Of a stretch of 64,000 nt of DNA, positions 22,563 through 34,832 are shown in pieces. The notes beneath the pieces are model-generated. The model had not been told where the DNA came from. It saw only the letters and a program-made list of their open reading frames with translations, and made no database searches. The translations under genes and the position numbers were made by a program. Source of the stretch: Heliocidaris erythrogramma (lineage: Eukaryota; Echinodermata; Echinoidea; Camarodonta; Echinometridae); the NCBI GenBank assembly GCA_025617745.1, contig CM046855.1:13113880-13177879 (forward strand), given 5' to 3'. Each line of letters opens with the position of its first letter. Position 1 is the stretch's first letter.

Positions 22563-23203
22563 GATGCCCCCAAGGGAGCACATACAGTATTGTAAAACGA
22601 AATCTTACCCTATTGTGAACAATGACTTAAAAAACATCTGCATCGTGATATCGTGAGTATGTAATTTCTGGTAATGAAATAAAAGTGAATGTGCTTTGGA
22701 AATATCTGGATCATTATTCAATCGGATGGACACCACACTAGATATTTGAATTTTATAAATTGTCTCTACATTATAAAGTCTTCGTTGTGTAAAATCATAA
22801 GATAGCCTTTACTGATTTTGAAGTTGTTTTGTTTTTGTTAGGTTTCTTTCTCAAAAACCCCTCTACGCATATAATATCTCTTCATTGAATTCTATTCCAT
22901 GCTACTAAGTTTTATGGCATTGTCATAAATTAAATTGTCATGAATTGTTTCATTATAAATTGGGCATGACAATAAAGGCCGCTTTCAATTATTTAGCCAA
23001 TCTGAGATTGTGAGTCCATACAAAATGTAAGTTCAACACTCATATCATTGGGTTGGATTTGCCCCCTCCGGCATGAAAGGGGAAATTTGGATAGATAAAT
23101 AGAAACGCTAGATTTGGATAGTGATTTTTTTTTGTGAGCTGCATTTTGTGTTGTTCTCATCATAACCTGGATGCATTCATCCACGAAGTAGTAGTCTAAG
23201 AGC

Positions 23204-23542
23204 CTGTCCCGAAATAGTCACTCCATTTTATCCATAAGATTTGACCCCTTAAAGTTACTCAGATCATCTAATATTCTATGTCATTTGACTAAAAGGTTGT
23301 CAGCCTGACCCTAGTCGTCGGGATTAGCCCCCAGAGCCCCCCAAAGGGACCGTCTGACACCCCATCCCGACGGAAGTTGTTGTCATTTTTGGGGTGTTTT
23401 GTAATGTCCAGTAGCCTTTGGGGCCTCTTTGGGGCCGGTTCTGTATAGGGGGCTAAACCCGGTTTAAGATGGTCTAAGTACCTTCACGGGGGGGGGGGGG
23501 GGAGAATCTTATGGGTAAAATGGGGTGACTATTTCGGGACAG
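23204..23542. mobile_element. MITE with ~40-bp terminal inverted repeats
   Basis: CTGTCCCGAAATAGTCAC... to about 23245 pairs with 23502-23542 (…TGACTATTTCGGGACAG), extending through TTATCCATAAGATT. An inner inverted pair, CGTCGGGAT and ATCCCGACG, surrounds GC-rich sequence. Confidence 0.7.
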
Positions 23543-24096
23543 TCTCCTGGCCTATATGGATATTATTCGGAACATGATCAAAAGCTGTCAATGGAAATCT
23601 TGCACAATTGAAGTATTTGTTGAATATCCCTCCTATCAAACATAAAAGATGGCACCTATTGAAATATTTTCCCTTTTCATGTATATTGTATCCAAAACTG
23701 TAAAAAGATCAGAAAATAACCTGTCCTTGAATTGCAAAAGTGCACAACTTGAAACTGTATCAAATTGTAAATGGATTGATGCCAATATACCGGACAATTA
23801 AAAAAATGCTTAGCACGCAAAAAAAATAGACAATGTTTTGTCTCTGCTCAGAATTATCAAAGTTGAAGTCGCTTGAAATGTGAGAGTATATATTTCTAAA
23901 AGTTTATAAAGTGAAACTTTTACATTTTATCTTTATCTTCTTTTCTTTGAACGCAAAAATCGTGTTGATAGAACAAACACAATGATTTTAAAATTCAGGA
24001 CTATATATCTGATCATGTCTGTATACTTTCCTGCGTGCTCAATCGAATCGCAAAATAATGCAGATTTTCATACAAGATATCTATTATATATCATAC

Positions 24097-24268
24097 AGGG
24101 GCGAATTCAGGATTTTGTAATAGAGGGGGGACAAACCTCTGACCAGAAAAAAGAGGGGGGAGGGGAAGCATTTTTGGGGTACCGTTTTCCTCCAAATTTC
24201 TTTATTTACAAAAAGGTATAAAGGGGGGCACAATGTACAGGAAGTGCCCCCTAAATCCGCTACTGTAG
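24097..24268. mobile_element. Possible short MITE
   Basis: CAGGGGCGAATTCAGGATTT at the left and CCTAAATCCGCTACTG at the right form an imperfect inverted pair around a G-rich interior. The pattern resembles common CAGGGGCGGATCCAGGA repeats of animals. Confidence 0.45.
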
Positions 24269-24404
24269 CATAGGACTTCTGCCTTTGGTAAAGTACCTGT
24301 TGATCTATATACATGTATATAATCGTTATTTTGCGTTCCATCACATACATTTCATTATATGATATTCTCAGCAAACGTGAACTCATTGACAGAAAGAATG
24401 ATCA

Positions 24405-25358
24405 TTGTGTTTAATTGAGCCCCCCCCCCCCCGAATCTCTCTCCCTCTCTCTCTCTCTTTCTCTATACCTCTCTTTACCACTGTGAGTTCCTTTCATCGA
24501 TCTAGAATATTAAGACATTATTATTTTATTAGAAAGGGCTTGTTTGCATGGAATACGCACTGTGTGTTTCTTAAAAAAGGAAACCCAACTTTTCACATCA
24601 ATTACTTGAAAAATAATCACTTCCGGGTTGATTCTTATTATTCATGTCAAATTTTCAATTCATCCTCTTTCATTATGTTACCAAATATGTAATGATATTG
24701 TCATGCATGAATAAATTTGAAAGCTTTTAAGTGAGTGGTATTTTAACAAGTGATAAAGACGCATATTAAAGAAAAGTTATATTACATGATGTTTCCTTAT
24801 TCCTATTTCAAGATGTATACAACCTTGAATGAGATATGAGTCCAAAATTACCCCCAATGTACTTCCAAATTAATGACCGCCTTGACTTGTCTGTCTAGCA
24901 TGTGTGTGATCGAGGAAGCCGAGTGAGATTTAATGATTTGCCTATTTTAATGTATTTTTAAATGATTTTTTTTCAATTTCATCAAAACGATTTTGCTTCA
25001 TTCTTATGTAACTTGCTTGATTTTCTTCAATGCCCCAAAAAGGGTTACATAAGAACAAATTCATTGTCAAAGTTCATTCATTGTCATTGTCATTGTGCAG
25101 ATGAATAGATCCCTCTCTCGTGTGCAAATCAATTTTAACTTTGCTGCTTTAAAATTGTTTTAGTTCGACGATCACATGCAGGCTCTATCATTACAGATGT
25201 GGTAGCATAAGAAGTGGGATAAAATTCCTCATTTCATGATGTATTACAATAAATAAAGTTATGTTTATTTGACGAAATGTTGCTGTAGAAAGTTGGGTTT
25301 CCGAAACACACTGTATACGAATAAAATATATGTTTTAAATTATCCCAGATAGTTTGTA
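24405..25358. other. No gene seen
   Basis: A poly-C run (24421-24432) and CT tract, then AT-rich sequence with CATTGTCATTGTCATTG repeats near 25080. Confidence 0.45.
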
Positions 25359-26461
25359 CACACTAAGAAATTAGGGTGCAATTTTGCACCCGTAGGGGTG
25401 CAGACCGCTGGTACAATAGCAGCACCCTTTGGGGTGCAGATATGCACCCTTACTTGGGGGTGCAGATTCTGCACCCCAATTAAGGGTGCAGACTTGAACC
25501 TTTTAGGGTGCATATGAGCACCCTATTGGGAGCAGATGTGCACCCCTAGGGGTGCAGACTACTGGTACAATAGCAGCACCCCTGTATGGGGTTCAAAATT
25601 GCACCCCAATATAAGGTGCATTTTTACCCTCTGGGTTCATAATGCACCCTAATGGGTGCAATGTCGATGACAATCGATCACCATTCTCGCCTCTTCACAG
25701 CTTGGCGGCAGACCATTTAAAGTTGCCGTTATTTCATATTTCACGCACATAGAACACAGACAGTACAATACACGCTATGAGGGGACCTCTGTGAAATCCA
25801 TCAGGCCACGCCCGGGGGCTTCTACAGTCTCACATTTAGGATTACTTATTCAACTTTTAAGTTGCAGTGTATATTCTACTATCTATTCCTATAACAAATC
25901 AGTATAGTAACTGTTAGTAAAACTAGCACTTTCCCTTAAAATGATATAATCCCGACTGAATTATCAAATGTAAACACGTATTCTTATTTCAATAACTTTT
26001 TTTACAAAGAAACTATCAAAATGAGCCGTGATAAAATCCCCATATAATTTTAAAATGCGAATTATGCAAATTTTCCTGCCTTAATCCCTACAAGTAGCGA
26101 TACGTTGGTTGCTGTCAACTTGCAAGCCGGTTACTGTTAGTCTTTGCGCGATTACTCTTGAAACACGTCACTACGGAGATGTTCAATTTAAGCAAATTTA
26201 CGACACAAGCTGATCGAAATGGAAATGGAAATTTAATTTTTATGCTTGTGAATAATAAGTCTTATACTTCATGATATATTGTGACATAAGTGTCAACAAT
26301 GCTAGTGTGACTAATACTCGAAGGGTGCAGAATTCAACCTTACACAATTTTGAAACCCGGTTTATGCAAAGCGTACCCGTAGGGGTGCAAAATTCCACCC
26401 GAGATATACGAGTGCTCCGCCAAAATTTGCACCCTAAAGTGAACCCTAATTTCTTAGTGTG
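25359..26461. mobile_element. 1.1-kb TA-flanked element with GGGTGCA repeats
   Basis: Ends CACACTAAGAAATTAGGG (25359-25376) and its reverse complement (26444-26461), both flanked by TA. The left 300 bases hold about 15 copies of GGGTGCA/TGCACCC words in alternating orientation. A few recur near the right end (26320-26430). TA duplication suggests Tc1/mariner-type mobilisation. No transposase was seen. Confidence 0.7.
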
Positions 26462-27242
26462 TAAGAAGCAAATGGTGAGAAAAGAGGAAGGGAAAAGAGG
26501 CTTATATTATAATGGAGAAATTACCTTTGTATTTGGTCATAGAGTAATACCCTTAAGTGAAATCGTATAAAAAAATCATACATACAATTACTTGATAACA
26601 AATCTCTCCATATATACTGATAAAGTTAAAAGATTCGCTTAATGTACCCATTAAATATGGCAATTTACTAGCCCGAGAAAATGCATTATCAACAGCAAGC
26701 TACGGAAATTTGAATAAAACTTGTTAAATAGAATTATTTATACAAACCATAATTGGTATCGTCTTGGAATAATTCAAAATAATTACTTTTCACTTCGTAA
26801 AAGAGAAGAGGAAACATACATGTATATAGAGTCATGTTATTTTGTAAGTACATGTGTTCACTTTCAAAAGATGCGGGAAAAGGTTAGTAATGAATTCAAA
26901 TATCCTATTTTAAAAGATTTAAATTGGGAGAGAATTTATTTAGGAGTAGAGATGAATAAGGTGGGGAAAGAAAATTTATTATCATTTCATTCTACTAATT
27001 AAATATATGCCGTATCATTGTCGGACTAGAGAAACACTTCCGACCGTAATAGAAATGAATGCAATGATGTTAGGGAATCATTTAGAGGGGGGAAATGGCT
27101 TTGGAGAGAGGTACCCTCTCCTCTCATTGCATCTTAGAAAGTGGGATGGATTTGGGGCTAAAAGTACATATAATATCGTCAAAAATTCCGATAATTCCGA
27201 AATTTAAGTTGCACACATAGAGCAAAACAATACCGGCCCTCA

Positions 27243-27420
27243 TTCCCTTTTCTTTTTTTCTTTTTTTTTGTGGGGAGGGGTGGGGGAGGGGGACTGTGTA
27301 AAGGAGTGTAGGAGAATTTTTTTCTTCTTCTTCTTTTCTTTTTCTTTTTTCCCCTTTTTTTCCTTCCCTTTTTTTTTTCTTTTTTCTCCTTTTTTCTTTT
27401 CCCTTTCCCCCTCTTTTTGA
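27243..27420. repeat. Polypyrimidine tract (TTTTC)
   Basis: Almost pure T/C on the plus strand except for a G-rich block at 27270-27315. The Lys-rich minus-strand frame is compositional. Confidence 0.85.
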
Positions 27421-28858
27421 ATCTTAAATTTAAACTTCATTCTATGTAAAATGTTATGTGTGACTTAATGGTATTGATTTCTTTTCATTGTACAAAAACA
27501 ATGTAATGATTATATAAAATTTGCATATATGATTCTTGCACGTGAATATACTTGTTAGTGTTTTCTTACCTTTATTATTTGTGAAGATGTTATTTTGAAA
27601 ATCGAAGTAATAAAATTAATTATTTAAAAAAAGACACCACAGAAGTAGTGTCGGTGCCATAATTATGATAAATAACAAAAATGCAAAATTATTAAAGCAC
27701 CGTAGGTAAATTGCAATAAATTCTATAATAATGACAATGAAAGGGCCATGTTGAAATGAAAAGAGTGGATAGGCTTATATCCATAAAACGCAATGAAGTG
27801 AAAATAACTCAATCGAGATGCGCTCATTGATTCTCATGAAAAGATTGGGCAAGGTTTGTATTCAGTCCTTTCCTAAAATAGTTTGAAATGGATTTCATTT
27901 TTTCCCCCTAGATATACAACGGATGAAAGTCATTGTATACCCTGAATCCATTCGATATGCCTCTATAGTTTGGGGTCAGATCTTGAGAAAATCCGAGGTT
28001 GTAATTTTTATAGATCCCATCTTCATGTTGTATTATGTGTGTAGTTAGACTTCAAGATAATACTTTAGAAGGCCAGTTATGTTGATAATTGTTATGCCAT
28101 GGTAGAAAACTGCCTCATATCACTTACAGTTGTTGACGATGACCGATACGGCAATGTTATTTCAAGAAATCAGTGAAAATCTGCATTTATATTTTGTATA
28201 CAATGATGATAACAATATTCAGGTTTTGTAGAGCATCATGATTTGCTTTAGTTTGGGAGGGAGTCAACCATGTCAAGTATGCTATTATATATGTACACTG
28301 AAAAAAATCCTGATAAAATTTTAACACAAAAAGTGTTAAACTCTACCGAAGTTCTGGGTTGACTGGTAGCCAACACAAAGCTGTTAATTTCGACCCCGTT
28401 GCCTGGTTATTTCAAGCGCAGCATCTTTTCTATTAAAATGACCCAATTCCTGGTAAACTCATGCGATTATACACGGATAATACCAGTTTAATATTGCCCA
28501 AGGTTTCTTTCCGAGAGGCATTCTATAAGGGTATAAATGATTTGCTTCTCCATAATAACATTCATTTTTCATCAGTTTAAGCTGAAAATTACATGACTAT
28601 ATCACATATACGTAAAGTAAATTGTAAGCATTATTGTGGAAACTAGATTCCACGGTCAATGTGGCTAGGGTCTATGCGACTTTCACAGTCAGTACTCATC
28701 TCAAAGAAAAAGCTTTCTCCATTCTTCGACAAGCTACATTTAAATTTGAGTATGTCACACTATTACACTAAACAATTGACCACAACAATATCGTGTCCCT
28801 TCACTGAATGTTCAGAGTAAATAACGGACTTTACGTCAGGAACTTTTCGGAGTATTTT

Positions 28859-29130
28859 TTTTGTGTGTGTGTGTGTGTGTGCGTTTGTTTAGCATTATGT
28901 CCGAGGACATTTTCGGACAGAGAACAAAAAAAAACCCATGAGAACAATGGTCCTCGGAAGCCGGACAATAGTCCTCGAACGTCGAACAATGAATTTATGC
29001 CTTATTCCGTCGACTGTCCGAGGACGAGGAACAATAGAGGAACAATAGTTGTCCTCGGAAGTAAAGCCATGTAAACGTGTGTGTGTGTGTGCGTGTTGAT
29101 TGTGTTTTTAATGTGTGTGTGTGTGTGTGT
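28859..29130. repeat. Two (GT)n tracts around GTCCTCGG-rich sequence
   Basis: GT runs at 28862-28882, 29077-29096 and 29112-29130. Between them GTCCTCGGA/TCCGAGGAC words occur at least six times in both orientations, a short interspersed-repeat cluster. Confidence 0.7.
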
Positions 29131-29168
29131 AATTGGGTTTTTACAGACGTGTATCAATCAGATATGAT

Positions 29169-29320
29169 TATTTACGTCTGGGACCGACCTTTAACGTCAC
29201 CATCCGAAAGACGTGACTCAGTCTCGAACCTGGGTCCGCTGAATCAGTTTATAACTTCCACTGGTAGCTGGATTACAGGCGCACGCCACAACGCCCAGTT
29301 AAAGCTCCTGCCAGACGTAG
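29169..29320 (-). repeat. Dispersed repeat containing a 7SL-like segment
   Basis: Read on the minus strand, 29300 down to 29264 gives GGGCGTTGTGGCG, GCCTGTAATCC and AGCTAC in that order. That order matches the 5' (Alu) domain of SRP 7SL RNA, about 28 of 37 positions by eye from memory of the human RNA; a CCCAGGTTCGAGACTGAG stretch follows. The flanks ACGTCTGG...CTTTAAC occur inverted at both ends. It is followed by a (GT)n tract. Confidence 0.45.
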
Positions 29321-30189
29321 TCTTTTCCCGAACAAAATAGGCTGATTTTTAATGTCCTAAATAACGAAAGTGTGTCCGTTTAAGAAAAAAAATTATGAAA
29401 TGGAAAATTACTTTAGCCAGTCGCATAAAAGTACAGAGCATTCTGCTAGTATTCCTTAATATTGGACATAAATTATAAATATATTGCAAAGGGAATATGC
29501 GTATAAGGCCTAACATTTAACATATGCTTTGAATGCAATATTTGGTATTTGTTGCTGTTGTATTGATCCTGCTTATAGATTGTTTACACTACTTTTTATT
29601 TCTTTCACGGGGCCGTATTCCGAATTCCAGTATGTTTTATGATTGGGTAGATGATGTTGATTGTCATAACAAATTGAATGGATGAACACGTACTCAAAGC
29701 GCAGACATATGAACCAATGACTTGTTTCTAATATTGATTTGTAATGACAAATTACATTATTTTACTAACGTGACATAATTTTTAGAATATCACCCCTGGA
29801 AAACAAATGATTTTATATAGATTTGTTTGAATCTGGCCAGCAGTACGTGGCATCCCCGGTGGAGGCACTCAATGTGACTTAGGGACCGCATGACGGTTGA
29901 CCGTTATACCAAAATCGCGGGGAAAGGGGTAAATTTCAAGGAATGTCCGCGGACAGAGTATTCCTCGAAATATAGAAAATAGGGGTGTGCAGGTGTCCTC
30001 GAATAAAAATAGGGGTCAGGAAAAGGAAGAAAACCCGGGAAGAAAAATCCCGGAAAATGTCTTCACCAATACAAGCACCAATGTTGATACTGTGTTGAAA
30101 GATTGTCATCATGAAGGTGAAACTTGTTTGCAAGGATCGAGGATGGATGAGAGGAGGACACGATTGAACGTCAGTTTGTTTTGAGCTAG

Positions 30190-30615
30190 TATGATGCAAA
30201 TACGCTAACATATTTTGTAAGCAATACAAGGTCAGTTAGTCTTACTTCACAATGCAGAAATAGAGCAGTTGAAAACTCGGGTCCTGATGATGGAAGAATT
30301 CGCATCACAGTTACCCCAACGTGTAATCCTGAAGATGGTAGAATAGGAGGAGATCTACACGCAGAAGAAACATTTATCATGGGGTTACTCTTAAGGAGAT
30401 TGTTGACTAGTTCATCTGTGCAAGAAATTGTATATGACATTTCAGGACATTACATTTTCACTGTATTTTCTTTTTTATCTAGGGACGGTAAATTAATTGT
30501 TGATATTGTCTTGGACAAATTTATTGTGCCTTACGGAGCAGCAGATTTCGGATGTGCGTTAACCGATTTCGTATGTACTGAAATAGGACTGAACTTAGTG
30601 AACTTAGTGAACTGA
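30190..30615 (+). pseudogene. Orphan open frame of 141 codons without an early ATG
   Basis: Stop-to-stop open frame on the plus strand. It reads TRSVSLTSQCRNRAVENSG, PDDGRIRITVTPTCNPEDGR, then a hydrophobic and beta-rich half (QEIVYDISGHYIFTVFSF, DGKLIVDIVLDKFIVPYGAA), ending ALTDFVCTEIGLN. The first ATG is at 30379. Upstream, another frame (FTNTSTNVDTVLKDCHHEG) is also coding-like, so this may be a frameshifted gene fragment. A preceding 5' exon or an old transposon gene are alternatives. No family recognised. Confidence 0.3.
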
Positions 30616-30784
30616 ATACTAGTATTACTTGTGTGTGAACTTGTTATTCGAGGATCAGGTCTTGGACACCTTTATGTTAATGAAAAGAGGGTATAAATGT
30701 CTTGTCCTTGAAGTTTTATGGTAAAATAGGGGTAAGTTCGCGAAAGTGTCCTTACATTTGTTACAATCTTATAAATAGGGGTAT

Positions 30785-30886
30785 TTAAAATAACATTTTG
30801 TCCTTGTTTTGACGTAAAAAAGGGGGTTAAATTTCAAAATAACATTTTGTCCTTGTTTTGACGTAAAAAAGAGGGTTAAATTTCAC
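30785..30886. repeat. Direct duplication of ~50 bp
   Basis: AAAATAACATTTTGTCCTTG...GTAAAAAAGxGGGTTAAATTTC occurs twice in tandem, with one clear base difference. Confidence 0.85.
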
Positions 30887-32139
30887 AAAATGTACTTGAA
30901 ATTGATTGCAAACGGGAGTTATTTGCATTTGTGGTAACGGTCATAATGCGTCCCCCTCTGCGTGCGAGTGGCTCCACCAGGGTGGCATCCTGCAAAAGAG
31001 CCAGCCTCATCTTCTGGGAAAACGATGACGATTATCGTGGATGGCGCTACTCTTTTCCTCGAAATTCGTCAAAAATGAAATAACGGGCTGTTATGAGCGC
31101 TCTCGTTGTATGGTAGCTCTGTGACATATTTGTGTTTCTTTCCCTACAACCAGCTTGCTGTATTCTTATGTTACAACATATCAGTATGAGAATCATTATG
31201 TCTGACCACGGACCTACTGGAGAGTTCATGGTATAACTATGTTTCATGACCAATTCCCAATATCATCTCGAGCATGATACAAGTGCCTTGAGAAATTCAT
31301 GGCCCCATCTTTGGGGCAGTGATTGACGGGCATGTGTGCCATAAGTCACGGTTAGCACGTGATATAAAAAGAAATGTCCGTGTAAACTTGGCTGTTAAAG
31401 ATATCTCCAACAACGCTTCATTTTGTCAGCTATTTCAGACTCTTAAATACGGCCTAGCATTGCCCTATAGTGATTAGTGACGATCATCATCTTTATAATG
31501 TTGCCAATGCCAGCTACTGTTTATGCCTATGTCAAATCAGGGAAATGTAAATGTGTTTCCCTGGTAAAGTCAAAGAATCATATATCAGTTGATTGGGACA
31601 TAGACCGAAAATTCTGTCTCTCGTTCGTTAGCCTCACGGTCTAATTGGGACACTACTTTTATGACAGTCTATACTTCATTGGGCCGCTCACCATTATTTT
31701 ATATATTATAATTAGTGCCTAATGATTACTCAAGTAATTTTTACTGACAGTAGGGGCCCTTCACAGAACCAACTTCCTGCATCAGTTAAGTTGGGACATG
31801 CGCTGCTTGCATGGCCCCTTTCATCATAACAGACCTATTTTTGTAAATGCTAGAAGTTTGAATGTTACTCAAGTAAAAGAACAAATGAAACGGGCTAAGT
31901 AGGCTATTTACAAATCTCAAATCGTTCCGCCCAAGTTTCTATAACATACATGTAGTACGTTGAATGTTTGTTTGTTAACACTACCGTACCGTATCATAAG
32001 GATACTGTACGCCATTAGTTCTACATGTATGTAACTCTATGCCGTACGCATACAATAAACGTTCGATATATTCAGTTTTCGCTGTGACATAAATTTCCAT
32101 TGTCCTAATTTTGCGTAGAGCGTCCGCCGTCGGTGGTTT

Positions 32140-32515
32140 TCATCTATTTAGATCGTCTTCTGTTCTTATATTTTCATGTGTACTCTTAAAATCCACACTC
32201 ATAATATACATATGATGTTCTTGTAATTGGGTAGATGTTATTAGGTAGTCTTCATCGAGATATGACCGAATAATGTAGCTGTCGAAGAAGGGATTAGTTG
32301 AGTTGACAAACTCTGCGAAGGCAGCCAAGGCCAATCGTTACGGTAACGTACCGTAGTCCGTACACCGGCACAGCGATTGCAGTGAGTAACATAGTTCATG
32401 AACACTGGTCGGTCGTGAATCGTCAGTTGGTGAATCAAATCTTGGAACGGTGGATCATTGCGACTTACAAGATCAGTCGGAATGTCAACTTCGACTCCGA
32501 GGTAATGTAGATCTA
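32140..32515 (-). pseudogene. Coding-like stretch in two frames (exon pair or frameshifted remnant)
   Basis: On the minus strand, a frame reading LHYLGVEVDIPTDLVSRNDP and FQDLIHQLTIHDRPVFMNYV runs to about 32371. Another frame then reads AEFVNSTNPFFDSYIIRSYL, then DEDYLITSTQLQEHHM, to a stop at 32140. The two could be joined by a very short intron (about 56 bases, GTGTAC...TTCGCAG) or by a frameshift. Composition looks protein-like, but the family is not recognised. A host gene fragment and a decayed mobile element are both possible. Confidence 0.25.
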
Positions 32516-32995
32516 GTGACTTTTTTAGTGTAGTGACAAGGACTTAGCCAAGCTGTCTGGGACAGACATGTGTTTCAAGACAGAACTCGATGTCAACATT
32601 ACAACAAGACAACATCTGAACATGGTGATGGTCACAAACCAATCTCCAGTAGGCCGTAATAAAAAAAAAAAATCTAAGTAACAACTTACACTAAATGTTA
32701 ACAGGTAATTGTTTGATAAAATATGGAGCATTGTTGCAACTTGTTTGATATTTTTGGGTGTTCTTTCTCTTGCAACTTGCAGACCGACAATCCCAACAGC
32801 AACAATAAATCAAAGGATTTTACCAAAAAATGATGAAATAAAATGGAATAAGAAAATTACATTTAATGTTATGTTAAGCAAGATTAGGGTGGCTGCTGCC
32901 GCGGGGTTCGCGTTCAGCCACTCGTGATCATGCATGTGTGTCGTGTGTGTTGTGTGGCTGAGCTTTGCAGAGCAATTCTTGCGCAGAGCATTTCA

Positions 32996-33066
32996 AATGC
33001 TGTGTAATTTGCATTTCCAATGCTGTGTAATTTGCATTTCCAATGCTGTGTAATTTGCATTTCCAA
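32996..33066. repeat. 23-bp tandem repeat, each unit with an octamer motif
   Basis: Three full units of AATGCTGTGTAATTTGCATTTCC-type (23 bp) and a partial fourth. ATTTGCAT, the complement of the POU octamer ATGCAAAT, is at 33007, 33030 and 33053. Confidence 0.85.
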
Positions 33067-34429
33067 TTACTTTTCATAAATTTTACATGGAAACAATCGT
33101 TTGTATTTATTTCTCTTACCTTTCACAGTAGGCCTAGTGAAAGTTCGTATATCTGATAAAAATCCAGGAAATCTTGCTCAAGTTCTCAGAGGTCACGTAG
33201 TAAAACGTATTTCGGAAGCAACTACTTCCGTCACTGGTCAGCTGGCCCTTTGTTTACATTTCCACCTCACTTCTTGTAAATGAAATTTCATGCTGATGAC
33301 ATCACCTGAAAGGTGATAAGATTTTTCATAGAATGATATATGGCACATATGAAAAATAACAGGAACTTATTTTTTAATAAAAAAATATATTTATCAAAAA
33401 CACTTTTTTTCCAATTGTATTGTGCCATAGGCCTATATCAAAAAAAGGGGAAAAATCAAGATTTTTTTTGGTAACAAATCTGGATCGATCCAGTTAAATT
33501 TTGCCGGGTGACAAAAGCCTTTTTTCTTTTTTGCGGTTTCCCTCCCGAGAACTTCCTTATAAGGTCAAGTCTGTGATCATGGTGTAATATTCGTGTCTTT
33601 GGGTTTGCCGTAGATTTTCCTACTTAGTCTCAGAAACTAGACCGTTTTACAGTGCGTGCGTATTATGTGCGAGCGGCCGCGAGCGCGTGATATACAAAAT
33701 TATGCAGCAGAAAGGTGCCGCTTTTTACGAAAAAAGTACCTTTTACTGAACTACTATACTAAATGCATACCGGAATATTTGGAATACATGTATGTTTGCA
33801 TAATTTAAGTCTCGGAACATATGGGCACTAATCCTGTCTACATTTGTTCCGCGCGAATGTTAACTGTGTAAATAGATTTTAGGGTCTGCAAGGCGAATTT
33901 GGCGATCGTGATGACGTAATGTTTTGTTTGAGATTTGAAAATTGGATTGTGGGATTGATATCGGGGATCGCGCAGTGACATGTTTTGCATTGCTCTTTGC
34001 ATAGGGAAGTGGACTGAAAAAGTTGCTTCTAAAAGTTGGATTATTTCAAATGTGGGTAGTTTTATGCAGTAGCAACTTTCAGGGTTTATTTTGTATTATC
34101 ATTAGTCACACATGTAGGCTAATTCTACCCTCATTTGAGCAATTAAACAAAAAATAGAATTTGGCATCAGCCACCCGAGCAAGATGTGTATGCGGAGCCC
34201 TGTGTCTGCGCACCTAAGATTTTACTTGAAATTGAACAAAATTTCTTTTAAATTCCTCTAATTATATTCGACGTATGGAACTCTAGCCAAAAAAACCCCT
34301 CAAATTCAATAAAAGCATTGTTGAATTAACTTCTATTTTCTGATGACTTGATTCAGGGACTTTTCAAATCGATCTATACTATGCTACAAAATGTGAGTTT
34401 CCAGTATGAAAATGAATAATGATAATAAT

Positions 34430-34557
34430 TGTGGGTTCTTGTATAGCGCACATGTCTGTCAGACTTGACACTCCTGGTGCTCCACAATAATTATTACCCT
34501 GGCTGCACTTACGGCGCTCTAGCATTTCTTTACTTTACTTTACTTTACTTTACTTTA
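34430..34557. repeat. TATAGCGC dispersed repeat with (TTTAC)n
   Basis: TGTATAGCGCACATG...ATTATTACCCTGGCTGCAC...GCGCTCTAGC followed by six TTTAC units. Related in layout to 63796-63960. Confidence 0.5.
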
Positions 34558-34775
34558 ATCCCACGATGATATAGGACGAATGCCTGTTCATCTATCATAG
34601 CTTGTTGTATCATATGATTATACATTTTCCATAACATGTCATACCAAGTCGATGATATGTGTGGGAAAGGACAAAAATGTGTGGAAGATATTGACTCATA
34701 CAGCCTATAATGGCTCGTAAACGAGATCATAGTTTTTAGACCAATATTTATCTCGTCTGTTCTTAAAGCACCCAC

Positions 34776-34832
34776 CTGATTTTTTAAATAATCCAAGATT
34801 TTCAGGAAATTACGGTAACCCTGTTTTGCCAT
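34776..34832 (-). CDS. Possible first coding exon of an unrecognised minus-strand gene
   Basis: ATGG in a good context (GACAACATGGC) opens 19 codons, MAKQGYRNFLKILDYLKNQ, and reaches a donor CAG|GTGGGT in phase 0. The YRNFLK segment recalls the LYR/YRxFLK motif of small mitochondrial assembly factors, but this is a weak resemblance. The open frame runs on past the donor to 34545, so an unspliced ORF (starting at 34907 or 34832) is the alternative. No downstream exon was found. Confidence 0.25.

Larger units (their letters stand above)
26462..29168. other. No supported gene
   Basis: AT-rich. Adjacent open frames at 26721-27002 and 27007-27207 have A/T-driven composition and no recognisable motif. 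Polypyrimidine tract and GT tracts as listed. Confidence 0.4.

Noticed and set aside
26721..27207. Two consecutive AT-rich open frames
   Set aside because: Composition is Asn/Tyr/Lys-rich as expected from AT-rich DNA; no motif or splice context.
27240..27440. Lys/Glu-rich minus-strand open frame
   Set aside because: Complement of a T/C tract; no exon signals or homology features.
30947..31084. 45-codon frame starting MRPPLRASG
   Set aside because: Protein-like but short, with no splice or transcript evidence and no recognised motif.
32709..32927. Signal-peptide-like 72-residue frame and possible first PAP exon
   Set aside because: No donor in the needed phase and no similarity to the PAP N-terminus; a Kozak context and exon end could not be supported.
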